Below are positions 1 to 7,859 of a stretch of DNA of 64,000 nucleotides, piece by piece. Source of the DNA: JBLUOA01 sp048060095 (GTDB lineage Bacteria; Pseudomonadota; Alphaproteobacteria; Rhodobacterales; Rhodobacteraceae); the NCBI RefSeq assembly GCF_048060095.1, contig NZ_JBLUOA010000002.1, positions 62,001-126,000 of the forward strand, written 5' to 3'. The translations under genes were made by a program, and so were the position numbers. The first letter of the stretch is position 1, and each line of letters opens with the position of its first letter. The notes beneath the pieces are model-generated. The model worked only from the letters and a program-made list of their open reading frames with translations. It did no database searches and was not told the origin of the DNA.

Positions 1-39
1 GTGGGCAAGGCGACAGGATCACAATGTCAGGAGACGTGG

Positions 40-110
40 AGCGGGTAGCGGGAATCGAACCCGCACCTTAAGCTTGGAAGGCTCTTATGATACCATTTCA
101 CCATACCCGC
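40..110 (-). tRNA. tRNA-Gly (anticodon TCC)
   Basis: Read on the minus strand, the sequence folds as a cloverleaf: a 7-bp acceptor stem GCGGGTA/TACCCGC, the T-arm signature GGTTCGAATCC, and an anticodon loop CTTCCAA that places TCC at positions 34-36. The CCA end is not encoded after the discriminator base. No gene precedes it within the window, and the next coding sequence ends at 276 on the same strand. Confidence 0.95.
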
Positions 111-275
111 CCAGAGTTTTCCGTCCTATTTCATGGTCGTTTCGTCGTCAAGCGCAAGATGTTCGACGCGCCGAAACAGGTCGGCCCGGCTGCGCGTTCG
201 GCGCAGGCTATCTGTTCCTGCTGACGCTCGGTGAGGTTGCATGACCTGCGTTAAATCACACGCGAACAGCTTGTG

Positions 276-1193
276 TTATGGAATGTCCGGCTGCGCCGCC
301 ACTTCCGCCCTTATCCACTCAAGAAAGACCCGCACTTTTTCCGTTTCCAGCGCCCGGTGCGGACAGACGAGCCAGTAGGCCAGCACCGATTGCGCAATTT
401 GGGGAAATGGCCGTGCAAGGCGTCCGTCGACCAGCGCGTCGATCACCAAAGGTTCCCGCCCCAGCGCGACGCCGATACCCTCAATCGCCGCTTGGATCAC
501 CATATGCGCCTGCCCAAAGCGGCGGGATCGGGTCGAACGCGGCAGGGTGACGCCTGCCTCTTTCGCCCAAAACCCCCATGTCGATTGCGCACCGCCGAAA
601 TCGCCGAGTTCATCATGCAAGAGCGTCCGCCCGGCAAGGTCATCGACAGACCGCAACGCACGCTCACCCTCCAGCAACGCGGGCGCGCACACGGGAAAGA
701 CCCGCTCCCCCATCAAGCGTTCAACATGAAACCCCGGATTCCTGCCGAACCCATACCGAATACCAATATCCGCATCGGACCCGGAAAATGGCGAAGCACC
801 CGTATCGGTCGCGATTGAAATCGAATACTGCGGATGGGCCAGATCGAACCGCAGAAGCCGCGGGAAAAGCCAGTTGAAGGCGAAACCCGGCAGGCAGCTG
901 ATGACAATCGTGTTGTCCGCCCTCTGCCGGTCACGCAGATCGCTGCACACATCTGATATGCGCCCCAACCCTTCGGTGATCGCACGGGCCAACTGCTCCC
1001 CCTCGCGCGTCGGCAGGGATTTTCGCGCCCCACGGGTCAACAGATCTTGCCCGAGCCATTCCTCCAGCGCCTTCACATGCTGGCTGACCGCGCTTTGGCT
1101 GACGCCAAGTTCCTTCGCCGCCTTGCTGAAGCTTTCCTGATCGACAACTTCGGCAAAAGCGCGGAGCGCGTTGTAGGGAAGATTCAAAAACAT
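276..1193 (-). CDS. LysR-family transcriptional regulator (GcvA-like)
   Basis: The product has an N-terminal winged helix-turn-helix typical of LysR proteins (LRAFAEVV, then FSKAAKELGVSQSAVSQHVK) and a C-terminal periplasmic-binding-like effector domain. The residue pattern (DADIGIRYG, FPVCAPAL) is that of the GcvA/AmpR branch. The frame is open to a TTG at 1229, but the ATG at 1193 is preferred because it directly precedes the conserved LPYNALRAF helix. It is transcribed divergently from the metalloenzyme gene at 1272, so it probably controls that gene and perhaps the amino-acid importer behind it. The effector cannot be told from sequence. Confidence 0.9.
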   Translation of the reverse strand: MFLNLPYNALRAFAEVVDQESFSKAAKELGVSQSAVSQHVKALEEWLGQDLLTRGARKSLPTREGEQLARAITEGLGRISDVCSDLRDRQRADNTIVISCLPGFAFNWLFPRLLRFDLAHPQYSISIATDTGASPFSGSDADIGIRYGFGRNPGFHVERLMGERVFPVCAPALLEGERALRSVDDLAGRTLLHDELGDFGGAQSTWGFWAKEAGVTLPRSTRSRRFGQAHMVIQAAIEGIGVALGREPLVIDALVDGRLARPFPQIAQSVLAYWLVCPHRALETEKVRVFLEWIRAEVAAQPDIP

Positions 1194-1274
1194 ATTAGAA
1201 ATACTAATCACTTGGATAAAGTAATTCAAATATTCATTAACTTAAGCGGACGATAATATCCCGTTATACTAATG
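1194..1274. promoter_or_regulatory. Divergent LysR control region with palindrome
   Basis: The short AT-rich gap between the LysR gene and the gene at 1272 holds a perfect interrupted palindrome, ATTAG-AAATA-CTAAT (1194-1208). Its right half, ATACTAAT, recurs at 1266-1273 and overlaps the ATG of the next gene. LysR regulators bind T-N11-A palindromes in such divergent promoters, so this is the likely operator. That role is inferred, not shown. Confidence 0.5.
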
Positions 1275-2408
1275 AATATCAACGCACCCCCTCCCTCGCC
1301 CGAACGCGGCGCCAGAAACCTTCTTCTGAACTGTGCCGGAGCGCAGGCCGGGGAGCGGCTTTTGATCGCCTATGAACCGCCGCAGTTTGGGTATTTCGAC
1401 AGCGATGCCGTCGCCCGCGTGACGGAGACGGCCGAGGCGATTGGGCTAGCGGTCGAAACGGTGGATGTCGGGTTTGATCCGACGACGCCACACCTTCCCG
1501 ACGGTCTGCTGAAAAAGTTCGAGGATGCAGACATCATCCTGTTTCTCGCCCGGCTCGGTGATCAGCTTCGGTTTTCCGATATGCCGGGTGGCAAGCGTAT
1601 TGTCGTGTGCTTCACCGTGAACGAAACGCTTCTCGGCTCTGGCTTTGGCAGCAGCCATCACCACGCGTTCCTGCGGATCAAGGAGTTGGCAAACAACACC
1701 CTTGCCAATGCCGACCACGTTCAGATCACCTGCCCCGCCGGAACCCACGTAACCGGCAAGCCTGAAATGAACCTGGCACCGTCCGGCGACACGACCGTTC
1801 ACCGCTTTCCCATGTCAGTTTTCACACCGGTCCCGGCCCACAGCTTTTCCGGTCAGGTTGCGCTACCAGGGTTTCTGACCGGGACCGGATCGAAATACTA
1901 CGACACTTACACGGTTGAGCTTGACGGCCCGACCCTTGCGCTGTTCCGCGATGGCCGCCTGACGGGGTTTCAGGGGGCAGAGTCCGACGTCGAACGCGCC
2001 AACGCGCATTACGACTATGTCGCTGAGTTGTTCAATATCGACCGGAACGCCATCCACTCATGGCACGCCGGTATCCACCCCGGCTGCGGCTTTCCGTGGG
2101 ACATGCACGAAAACCTTGAACTCTGGGGCGGTGTGGCATTCGGCAATCCGCGTTTGATGCACTTTCACACCTGCGGTGCCTATGCACCGGGTGAGATTTC
2201 GTGGAACATTATTGACCCGACGATCATCGTTGATGGTGTGACGCTTTGGGACAACGGCGTGTTTCACGTCGACCGACTTGATGGCGCGGCTGAGGTGTTG
2301 GCGACCTACCCCTGCGCGGCAGCATTGTTTGAAGAGCCGGAAACCGACATCGGTCTGCCAGCCACTGATTGGCGGCGCCGGGATCAGTCGTTAACTGCTA
2401 CGCTCTAG
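1272..2408 (+). CDS. M29 aminopeptidase / NicX-fold metalloenzyme
   Basis: This 378-residue protein has the layout of the M29 aminopeptidase and 2,5-dihydroxypyridine dioxygenase (NicX) superfamily: an N-terminal alpha/beta domain (ADIILFLA, RIVVCFTVNE) and a C-terminal metal-site domain. The C-terminal half carries the likely ligands in WHAGIHPGCGF, ENLELWGGVAFGNP, HFHTCGAY and NIIDPT. Whether it is a peptidase, amidase or ring-opening dioxygenase cannot be decided. It lies opposite a LysR gene, and its last 18 bases overlap the end of an amino-acid ABC permease gene on the other strand. It may therefore process the imported compound. Confidence 0.7.
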   Translation: MNINAPPPSPERGARNLLLNCAGAQAGERLLIAYEPPQFGYFDSDAVARVTETAEAIGLAVETVDVGFDPTTPHLPDGLLKKFEDADIILFLARLGDQLRFSDMPGGKRIVVCFTVNETLLGSGFGSSHHHAFLRIKELANNTLANADHVQITCPAGTHVTGKPEMNLAPSGDTTVHRFPMSVFTPVPAHSFSGQVALPGFLTGTGSKYYDTYTVELDGPTLALFRDGRLTGFQGAESDVERANAHYDYVAELFNIDRNAIHSWHAGIHPGCGFPWDMHENLELWGGVAFGNPRLMHFHTCGAYAPGEISWNIIDPTIIVDGVTLWDNGVFHVDRLDGAAEVLATYPCAAALFEEPETDIGLPATDWRRRDQSLTATL

Positions 2409-3263
2409 CCTGCGGAACAGCATCGACAACCCGAAGCACAGCACAAAGTAGAACGCGGCAGTCGTGATCCACGCCTCAAAAATCAGACGGGTGGAGGCGA
2501 CGAGTTCCACCGTCTTATACGTCAGTTCCTGCACCGAGATCAGCGAGATGATGGAGCTGTCCTTGATAAGCGATATGAATTGATTGGCCAGCGGCGGCAC
2601 CACTTTCTTCATCGCTTGCGGCAGAACGATATAGCGCATTTCCTGCAGGCGGCTCATCCCGATGGATCGGGCGGCTTCGCGTTGGCCCTTGCTGATTGAC
2701 TGGATACCGGCGCGCACGATCTCGCCCACGAATGCGCTTTCGAATAGGGCCAGCACGATCACGCCAGAGATCAACGACGGGAAGCGGCGCATGTCCCCAA
2801 AGAAGAATTCCCAAACGCCCTTGTCTTCTTGCCGCGCAATGGTGCGGGCCCAAACTTCGAGGTTCAGCGCGTCGATCAATTGCTGTGACAGGAAAAAGAA
2901 GAAGATGAAGACGATAACGACTGGCGGGATATTCCTGAGAAACTCAAGATACGTTCGTGCCAGCATCCGTATCGTCAGATTGGCCGAACACCGCGCGATG
3001 CCAAGGATGGTGCCGAAGATCAGCGCAAGAATACTCGCGTAGATGCTTATGCGGATTGTGGCGGAAAGACCTTGCAGCAGCAGATTGGCAAACCATTCCT
3101 CCCGGCCTGTATGCCAGCGCAGGATGTAGTTCGGGATCTGCCCCCATCGCCATTTGTAGTTGAGCGTTCCGTCAATCGTGTACCAGATATAGCCAAAGAA
3201 CCCGATCACCACCGCGAGGATCAGATAGTCCAGCCAATGTAGTTTTCTGAGAAATCCGAGCAC
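2391..3263 (-). CDS. Polar amino-acid ABC transporter, permease (last gene of operon)
   Basis: This is an inner-membrane permease of the HisM/GlnP type. A first membrane helix lies near residues 12-30 (DYLILAVVIGFFGYIWY), followed by a periplasmic stretch and then the five-helix core with LSATIRISIYASILALIFGTILG. The EAA loop is clear: EAARSIGMSRLQEMRYIVLPQA. It is the fourth gene of a leftward operon (ATPase, permease, binding protein, permease), separated from the binding-protein gene by 57 bases. Its 3' end overlaps the convergent metalloenzyme gene by 18 bases. Confidence 0.93.
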   Translation of the reverse strand: MLGFLRKLHWLDYLILAVVIGFFGYIWYTIDGTLNYKWRWGQIPNYILRWHTGREEWFANLLLQGLSATIRISIYASILALIFGTILGIARCSANLTIRMLARTYLEFLRNIPPVVIVFIFFFFLSQQLIDALNLEVWARTIARQEDKGVWEFFFGDMRRFPSLISGVIVLALFESAFVGEIVRAGIQSISKGQREAARSIGMSRLQEMRYIVLPQAMKKVVPPLANQFISLIKDSSIISLISVQELTYKTVELVASTRLIFEAWITTAAFYFVLCFGLSMLFRRLERSS

Positions 3264-3320
3264 GTTTACGCCTTAAATCAACGGATGATTGGGGGCAGAC
3301 GGGCCGCCCCCAAAAATCGC

Positions 3321-4157
3321 TTACTCAGCCGCGACCTGATCCGCCCACTCATCGCCGGCGAACCAGTAATCGTGCCGTTCTTCCAGCCAGCCAGAACGCC
3401 ATTGCTGCGCGATCCAGTTGTTGAAGAAGTTGAGCGCGTCAGGGTCGCCCTTGCGCATCGCGAACGCCTCACCCCGTTGGTCGTAAAGCGTTTCAAACGG
3501 AACCGACAGCGTTTCAGGGTAACGCGCGACCTCTCGGTTCGGGGTCGGCTGTGCGGCCATTGACGCGTGGGCGTTGCCGTTCAGCACTTCCTGCGTGGAT
3601 GCGCCATCCTCATCAAACAGCAGCAGGTTCGCTTCGGGGAAGTTCGCGGCGATCACCACCGCAGGCGTGGCACCCCGCCGCGCGGCAAAGGTCACGTCAG
3701 GAGAGTTGAAATCCTCAAGCGACATGCCCTCCGTCATGCTTTTGTTGGCAAGGATTGCAAGGCCGGAATAGGCATACGGGTCGGTGAAGTTCACCGTCAG
3801 GTTCCGCTGCGCCGTCACCGACATCCCACTGATGATGACGTCGAAATTGCCCGACACCAGCGCCGGAATAATCCCATCCCAGGCTGTCGGGACAAATTCA
3901 ACCTCAACACCCATGTCTTCGGCCAGCTTGCGACCCACGTCGAGCTCATACCCGATCAGATCGCCATTCACGTCGCGCATAGACCACGGCACGAACAACG
4001 AAAGACCGATGCGGATCACGCCTTCTTCCTTGATGCGTTCGATGACACTTTCGCTGGATAGCGACTGCGTTGCGTCCTGCGCCGAAGCAGGCAGCGCGAG
4101 GCTAGTCGCCGCGACAGCGGCCAGAGCGGCCCCTAGTATTCTTCGTGTTATTTTCAT
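3321..4157 (-). CDS. Polar amino-acid ABC transporter, periplasmic binding protein (family 3)
   Basis: The protein starts with a Sec signal peptide (KITRRILGAALAAVAATSLA, cleavage after ASA) and continues with the family 3 solute-binding signature: GVIRIGLSLF, IGYELDVGRKLAEDMGVEVEFVPTAW and FDVIISGMSVTAQR. Family 3 proteins bind polar amino acids and related compounds in the periplasm and deliver them to the cognate permeases. It sits between the two permease genes. No feature seen here fixes the ligand. The neighbouring oxygenase and CMD genes suggest it need not be a standard amino acid. Confidence 0.93.
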   Translation of the reverse strand: MKITRRILGAALAAVAATSLALPASAQDATQSLSSESVIERIKEEGVIRIGLSLFVPWSMRDVNGDLIGYELDVGRKLAEDMGVEVEFVPTAWDGIIPALVSGNFDVIISGMSVTAQRNLTVNFTDPYAYSGLAILANKSMTEGMSLEDFNSPDVTFAARRGATPAVVIAANFPEANLLLFDEDGASTQEVLNGNAHASMAAQPTPNREVARYPETLSVPFETLYDQRGEAFAMRKGDPDALNFFNNWIAQQWRSGWLEERHDYWFAGDEWADQVAAE

Positions 4158-4195
4158 CGTCTCACTCCTTGTTGTTTATCGTCGTTATTGTTGGT

Positions 4196-5038
4196 CTATT
4201 GATCGACCGCGTATCTTTTTTCGAGATACGAAACGCCAACAGACAGGATCAGGGTCACCACCATGTAGACGGCAGCGATGGTGAACCAAATTTCAAAACT
4301 CATATACGTGTCAGAGATGATATTGCGGCCAATCGTCGTCAGTTCTGCTACCGCAATCACGCTGACAATGGCGGAGGATTTGATGAGGTGCACCAGCTCC
4401 CCCGTCATTGGCGGCAGCATGAAACGCACCGATTGCGGTAGGACGATATAGCGATACGTCTGGCCCGAGCTCATGCCAATTGATTTGGCGGCTTCCCATT
4501 GGCCAACCGCAACCGCGTTGATCCCCGCACGGAAGATCTCGGAGATCAGGGCAGAGTGGAAAACCGCAAGGCACAGAACGCTGGCCGAATACCGGTCAAA
4601 GCCAAAAATCGGGCCGAGCACGTAGTAGAACAGGTATAGCAGCACCAGCAGCGGAATATTCCGGATCAATTCAAGATACCCGATGGCGACGGCGGTGCCG
4701 ACAACCAGCCCCGACAGCCGCATCAGCGCGACGATCAATCCAAGGACGGTGGCAAGCGCGAAGGCCGTAGCCGATAGCTTGATCGTCTTGGTGAGGCCGA
4801 TCATGATCTCGCCCCACTGAAACCCGTCATCGGTGAAGCTGTAGAGGTATTGCGGCACCCGATACCATTGCCAGTTATACCCCATCGACTGCGCGCCCTT
4901 GAACGACCCATAGGCGATCACAAAGACGATAATGACGTAAAGAACGACAGATATGATACGGGAATCAAAGAATTGTTTTAGCGGGGATGGCTTTGGCAAT
5001 TCCTGCCCCTTGAGGCCATCAGACTCAACAAAGCTCAT
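4196..5038 (-). CDS. Polar amino-acid ABC transporter, permease
   Basis: This is the second membrane component of the importer. The protein begins with a cytoplasmic tail rich in Pro and Lys, then a membrane helix (IISVVLYVIIVFVIAYGS), and has the HisMQ permease core with KTIKLSATAFALATVLGLIVAL. Its EAA loop reads EAAKSIGMSSGQTYRYIVLPQS. It pairs with the permease at 2391 to form the heterodimeric channel. It follows the ATPase gene with one base between them, which suggests translational coupling. Confidence 0.93.
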   Translation of the reverse strand: MSFVESDGLKGQELPKPSPLKQFFDSRIISVVLYVIIVFVIAYGSFKGAQSMGYNWQWYRVPQYLYSFTDDGFQWGEIMIGLTKTIKLSATAFALATVLGLIVALMRLSGLVVGTAVAIGYLELIRNIPLLVLLYLFYYVLGPIFGFDRYSASVLCLAVFHSALISEIFRAGINAVAVGQWEAAKSIGMSSGQTYRYIVLPQSVRFMLPPMTGELVHLIKSSAIVSVIAVAELTTIGRNIISDTYMSFEIWFTIAAVYMVVTLILSVGVSYLEKRYAVDQ

Positions 5039-5039
5039 C

Positions 5040-5786
5040 CTAATGCTCCAGAATCTGATCTAGGAACAATCGGCAGCGTTCGCTTGACGGGTTGGTAAAG
5101 AATGTCTCGGGCGGCGAGACTTCGACGATACGGCCCTCTTCCATGAAGACCATCGTATCCGCGACCTTCCGCGCAAATCCCATCTCGTGGGTGACGACCA
5201 CCATCGTCATGCCCGTCCCCGCGAGTTCAACCATCACGTCGAGCACTTCGTTGATCATTTCGGGGTCGAGGGCCGAGGTCGGCTCATCAAACAGCATGAT
5301 CCGCGTTTCCATACACAGCGACCGCGCAATCGCCACGCGCTGCTGCTGACCGCCGGAAAGTTGCGCTGGATATTTATCTGCCTGTTCTGGAATATGCACA
5401 CGATCCAGATACTTACGCGCCGTTGCTTCAGCATCTTGCTTGGACAGTCTGCGCACCTTGATCGGCCCGATCATCAGGTTTTCAAGAACCGTCAGATGAG
5501 GAAACAGGTTGAACTGCTGAAACACCATCCCGACTTCCTGCCGCAGGGCACGGATGTCCTTAGACCCCTCAAACACCTCAACGCCGTCAACCACCAGCTT
5601 GCCAGAATTGTGGTTTTCCAAGCCGTTAAAGCATCTGATTAAAGTCGATTTACCTGACCCCGACGGGCCGCAGATCACCATCCGCTCTCCTTGGTGAACG
5701 GTCAGGTTGATATCTTTCAGTGCATGGAACGGCCCGTAAAACTTGTCGAGATGTTCGGCAGCAATGATCGGCTGTTTGGACACCAT
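5040..5786 (-). CDS. Polar amino-acid ABC transporter, ATP-binding protein (GlnQ/HisP type)
   Basis: This 248-residue ABC ATPase is first in the leftward importer operon. Its motifs are complete: Walker A GPSGSGKST (about residues 40-48), the Q-loop in VFQQFNLFPHLT, signature LSGGQQQR, Walker B IMLFDEPTSALDPE and the switch histidine in VVVTHEMGF. The length and the HxTVLEN-type Q-loop region are those of amino-acid importers. The start ATG gives MVSKQPIIAAEHL. The 183-base gap upstream separates it from the divergent desaturase-type gene and should hold both promoters. Confidence 0.95.
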   Translation of the reverse strand: MVSKQPIIAAEHLDKFYGPFHALKDINLTVHQGERMVICGPSGSGKSTLIRCFNGLENHNSGKLVVDGVEVFEGSKDIRALRQEVGMVFQQFNLFPHLTVLENLMIGPIKVRRLSKQDAEATARKYLDRVHIPEQADKYPAQLSGGQQQRVAIARSLCMETRIMLFDEPTSALDPEMINEVLDVMVELAGTGMTMVVVTHEMGFARKVADTMVFMEEGRIVEVSPPETFFTNPSSERCRLFLDQILEH

Positions 5787-5969
5787 ATAGTTTGGACCTA
5801 AATGCTAGACAGCGGCAATTCCGTCGAATTATGTATAGGCTTAATAGATTCGAACAGCATTAAATCACTGATTTTGCGATGTTGGGATCTATGGTGCGGA
5901 GCACTCCCGTCTCCGGCTCAGGTCAGCGCATAGCAAAGGAACCGCGCGCCTGATACTGCGAGGATCACC

Positions 5970-6941
5970 ATGAACAAGGCAATCGTGACGCCCCTGACCC
6001 AGGCTTTGGCAGAGGGCAAGCTTTCGCGCGACGAACTCAAATCCTTCATGCAACGATCAAACGGACCCGCCGCCTGGCGCCTGCTGGTGTGGGTTCTGGT
6101 GCTGGCATCGACGGGTGGGTTGATCGCCCTTGCGTGGGACAGTTGGCTGATCTGGCCAGCGATGTTTTTGCACGGAATCGTCATCGTGCACCACTTTTCG
6201 CTACAACATGAATGTGTGCATTACACCGTGTTTCGAACCCGCTGGTTGAATGATCTGGTTGGAAATATCTGCGGTTTGATCCTGATCCTGCCGCACAAGC
6301 ACTTTCGGTATGAACATTGCGACCACCACACCTTTACCCAGCTTGAAGGCGACGACCCCGAACTCGTCCCGATGCCGCAGACGTTCGGGCAATACCTCTA
6401 TTACCTCTCGGCGCTTCCCTACTGGCGGGCAAAATTCACCGAGCTGTTTTCCCACGCCGCCGGACAGCTAACCGACGACGAAAAACGCTTCATCCCGTCG
6501 GTCGAATATTTGTCGGTGTTCCGAGAGGCACGCGTGATGGTAGCGGCTTACGCCACCCTGCTGGTCGTGATGATCGCAACCGGGTGGTGGGCGCCGCTTT
6601 GGTATTGGTTCATCCCCCTGATGATGGGTGAACCCGTGATGCGCTTCATTCGGATGACCGAACATGTCGGGCGACCAACCGTCCCGCAGATGCACGAAAA
6701 CACCCGCACGAATATAGTGTCGCTGCCGTGGCGGTTCCTGTGCTGGAACATGAACTATCATGCCGAACATCACTATGTGGCCTCCGTGCCGTTCCACGCC
6801 CTGCCGCGGCTGCATGAGAAGTTGAAGGACCACATTTTTGTAGAGCCGAACGGATACCTCGGCGCACACAGGGATATTCTAGGCCAGCTATTCTCGGGTC
6901 ACGGACCAGCCGTTGACGGGACATCAAACCGTGGCGGCTGA
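5970..6941 (+). CDS. Fatty-acid-desaturase-fold oxygenase (MocD-like)
   Basis: This 323-residue membrane di-iron enzyme has the three histidine boxes of the desaturase/alkane hydroxylase fold: HECVH, HCDHH and HAEHH, with membrane helices between them. A ribosome site (GAGG) precedes the ATG. It is followed, with a short overlap, by a Rieske ferredoxin gene. A desaturase-fold enzyme fused in an operon to a Rieske ferredoxin is the arrangement of MocD/MocE in rhizopine catabolism, where the pair demethylates the substrate. A hydroxylase or demethylase on a small molecule is therefore more likely than a lipid desaturase. The substrate is unknown, and no reductase gene is present nearby. Confidence 0.75.
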   Translation: MNKAIVTPLTQALAEGKLSRDELKSFMQRSNGPAAWRLLVWVLVLASTGGLIALAWDSWLIWPAMFLHGIVIVHHFSLQHECVHYTVFRTRWLNDLVGNICGLILILPHKHFRYEHCDHHTFTQLEGDDPELVPMPQTFGQYLYYLSALPYWRAKFTELFSHAAGQLTDDEKRFIPSVEYLSVFREARVMVAAYATLLVVMIATGWWAPLWYWFIPLMMGEPVMRFIRMTEHVGRPTVPQMHENTRTNIVSLPWRFLCWNMNYHAEHHYVASVPFHALPRLHEKLKDHIFVEPNGYLGAHRDILGQLFSGHGPAVDGTSNRGG

Positions 6942-7248
6942 GCGTGAGTGGACGGATCTGATCGGCGTCGATGCACTTGAGCAGAACTGGGTGACGCGTG
7001 TTGATCTGGGACCGCGGCGGCTTGCCGTTTACGATACACCCAGCGGCATTTACGTATCACTCGCGCTTTGCAATCACGGCGGCGCCGATCTGTGTGACGG
7101 GTATTTCGACGGCCACGTCATCGAATGCCCGCTGCATCAAGGCGCGTTTGACGTGCGCAGCGGCAAGCCCGTCTCTGCCCCTGCTACGCGACCGATGAAG
7201 ACCTTTGAAACACGGGTGCAAAACGGCACCGTCCAGATACTCACCTAG
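6931..7248 (+). CDS. Rieske [2Fe-2S] ferredoxin (MocE-like)
   Basis: This small soluble Rieske protein carries both cluster motifs: C-N-H in LCNHGGADL and C-P-L-H in ECPLHQGAFD, separated by 15 residues. Such ferredoxins pass electrons from a reductase to an oxygenase. The GTG at 6931 gives a 105-residue protein and an 11-base overlap with the upstream oxygenase. A TTG at 6913 is an alternative start. The tight coupling makes it the likely electron donor of the oxygenase at 5970. A ferredoxin reductase must come from elsewhere in the genome. Confidence 0.88.
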   Translation: MAAEREWTDLIGVDALEQNWVTRVDLGPRRLAVYDTPSGIYVSLALCNHGGADLCDGYFDGHVIECPLHQGAFDVRSGKPVSAPATRPMKTFETRVQNGTVQILT

Positions 7249-7277
7249 CCCACGAAGGGGCGTCAGAAGGAACAGCA

Positions 7278-7859
7278 ATGTCAGCTTGGATAAAAATGAT
7301 CCCGGACGAAGAGGCCGACGCGCCGTTGAAAAAGGCGCTTGATAACGCCCGCACCCCGCACGGAACGGTCGATAACGTGATGCGGGTTCATTCGCTGCGG
7401 CCCAGCACGATGAACGGGCACGTCACGCTATACCGCGCATGCCTGCATGATGACTCCAACACTATCCCGATGTGGTTTCAGGAGGTCATCAGTTCCTATG
7501 TCTCAACGCTCAACACCTGCCCCTATTCCTACGCCAATCACTGGGCAAACGCCCGGCATCTGATCGGGGATGACGAACGGGCGGACAAAATTGAACAGGC
7601 GATAAATGCCCATCAACCAGAAGACGCGTTCGACGGGGCTGAGCTTGCGCTGCTGCGCTACACCGAAAAACTGACGCTCCGCCCCGGTGAGATGGTGCAA
7701 TTCGATGTTCAGGCGCTAAAGGATGCCGGCGTCGATGACGGAGAAATCTTGGAAGCAAACCAGATCATCGGCTATTTCAACTACGCGAACCGTCTGTTGA
7801 ACGGCTTGGGCGTCACGACCGATGGCGATGTGGTCGGCTATTACGCCGGGAACGACTAG
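7278..7859 (+). CDS. CMD/AhpD-fold peroxidase-related protein, second Cys missing
   Basis: The 193-residue product belongs to the carboxymuconolactone decarboxylase/AhpD fold, peroxidase-related branch (IPDEEADAPLKKAL; HVTLYRACLHD; DAGVDDGEILEANQIIGYFNYANRL). The usual redox motif C-x2-C-x3-H reads C81-P-Y-S84-Y-A-N-H88 here, so the second cysteine is a serine. It follows the Rieske gene by 29 bases on the same strand and is probably in its operon. The stop codon TAG overlaps the stop of the convergent transporter gene within CTAG. Loss of the second cysteine argues against ordinary AhpD-type disulfide chemistry. Confidence 0.85.
   Translation: MSAWIKMIPDEEADAPLKKALDNARTPHGTVDNVMRVHSLRPSTMNGHVTLYRACLHDDSNTIPMWFQEVISSYVSTLNTCPYSYANHWANARHLIGDDERADKIEQAINAHQPEDAFDGAELALLRYTEKLTLRPGEMVQFDVQALKDAGVDDGEILEANQIIGYFNYANRLLNGLGVTTDGDVVGYYAGND

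Noticed and set aside
273..1256. Several long frames opposite the LysR gene
   Set aside because: They are antisense shadows of a clear LysR gene and have low-complexity Arg/Pro-rich translations.
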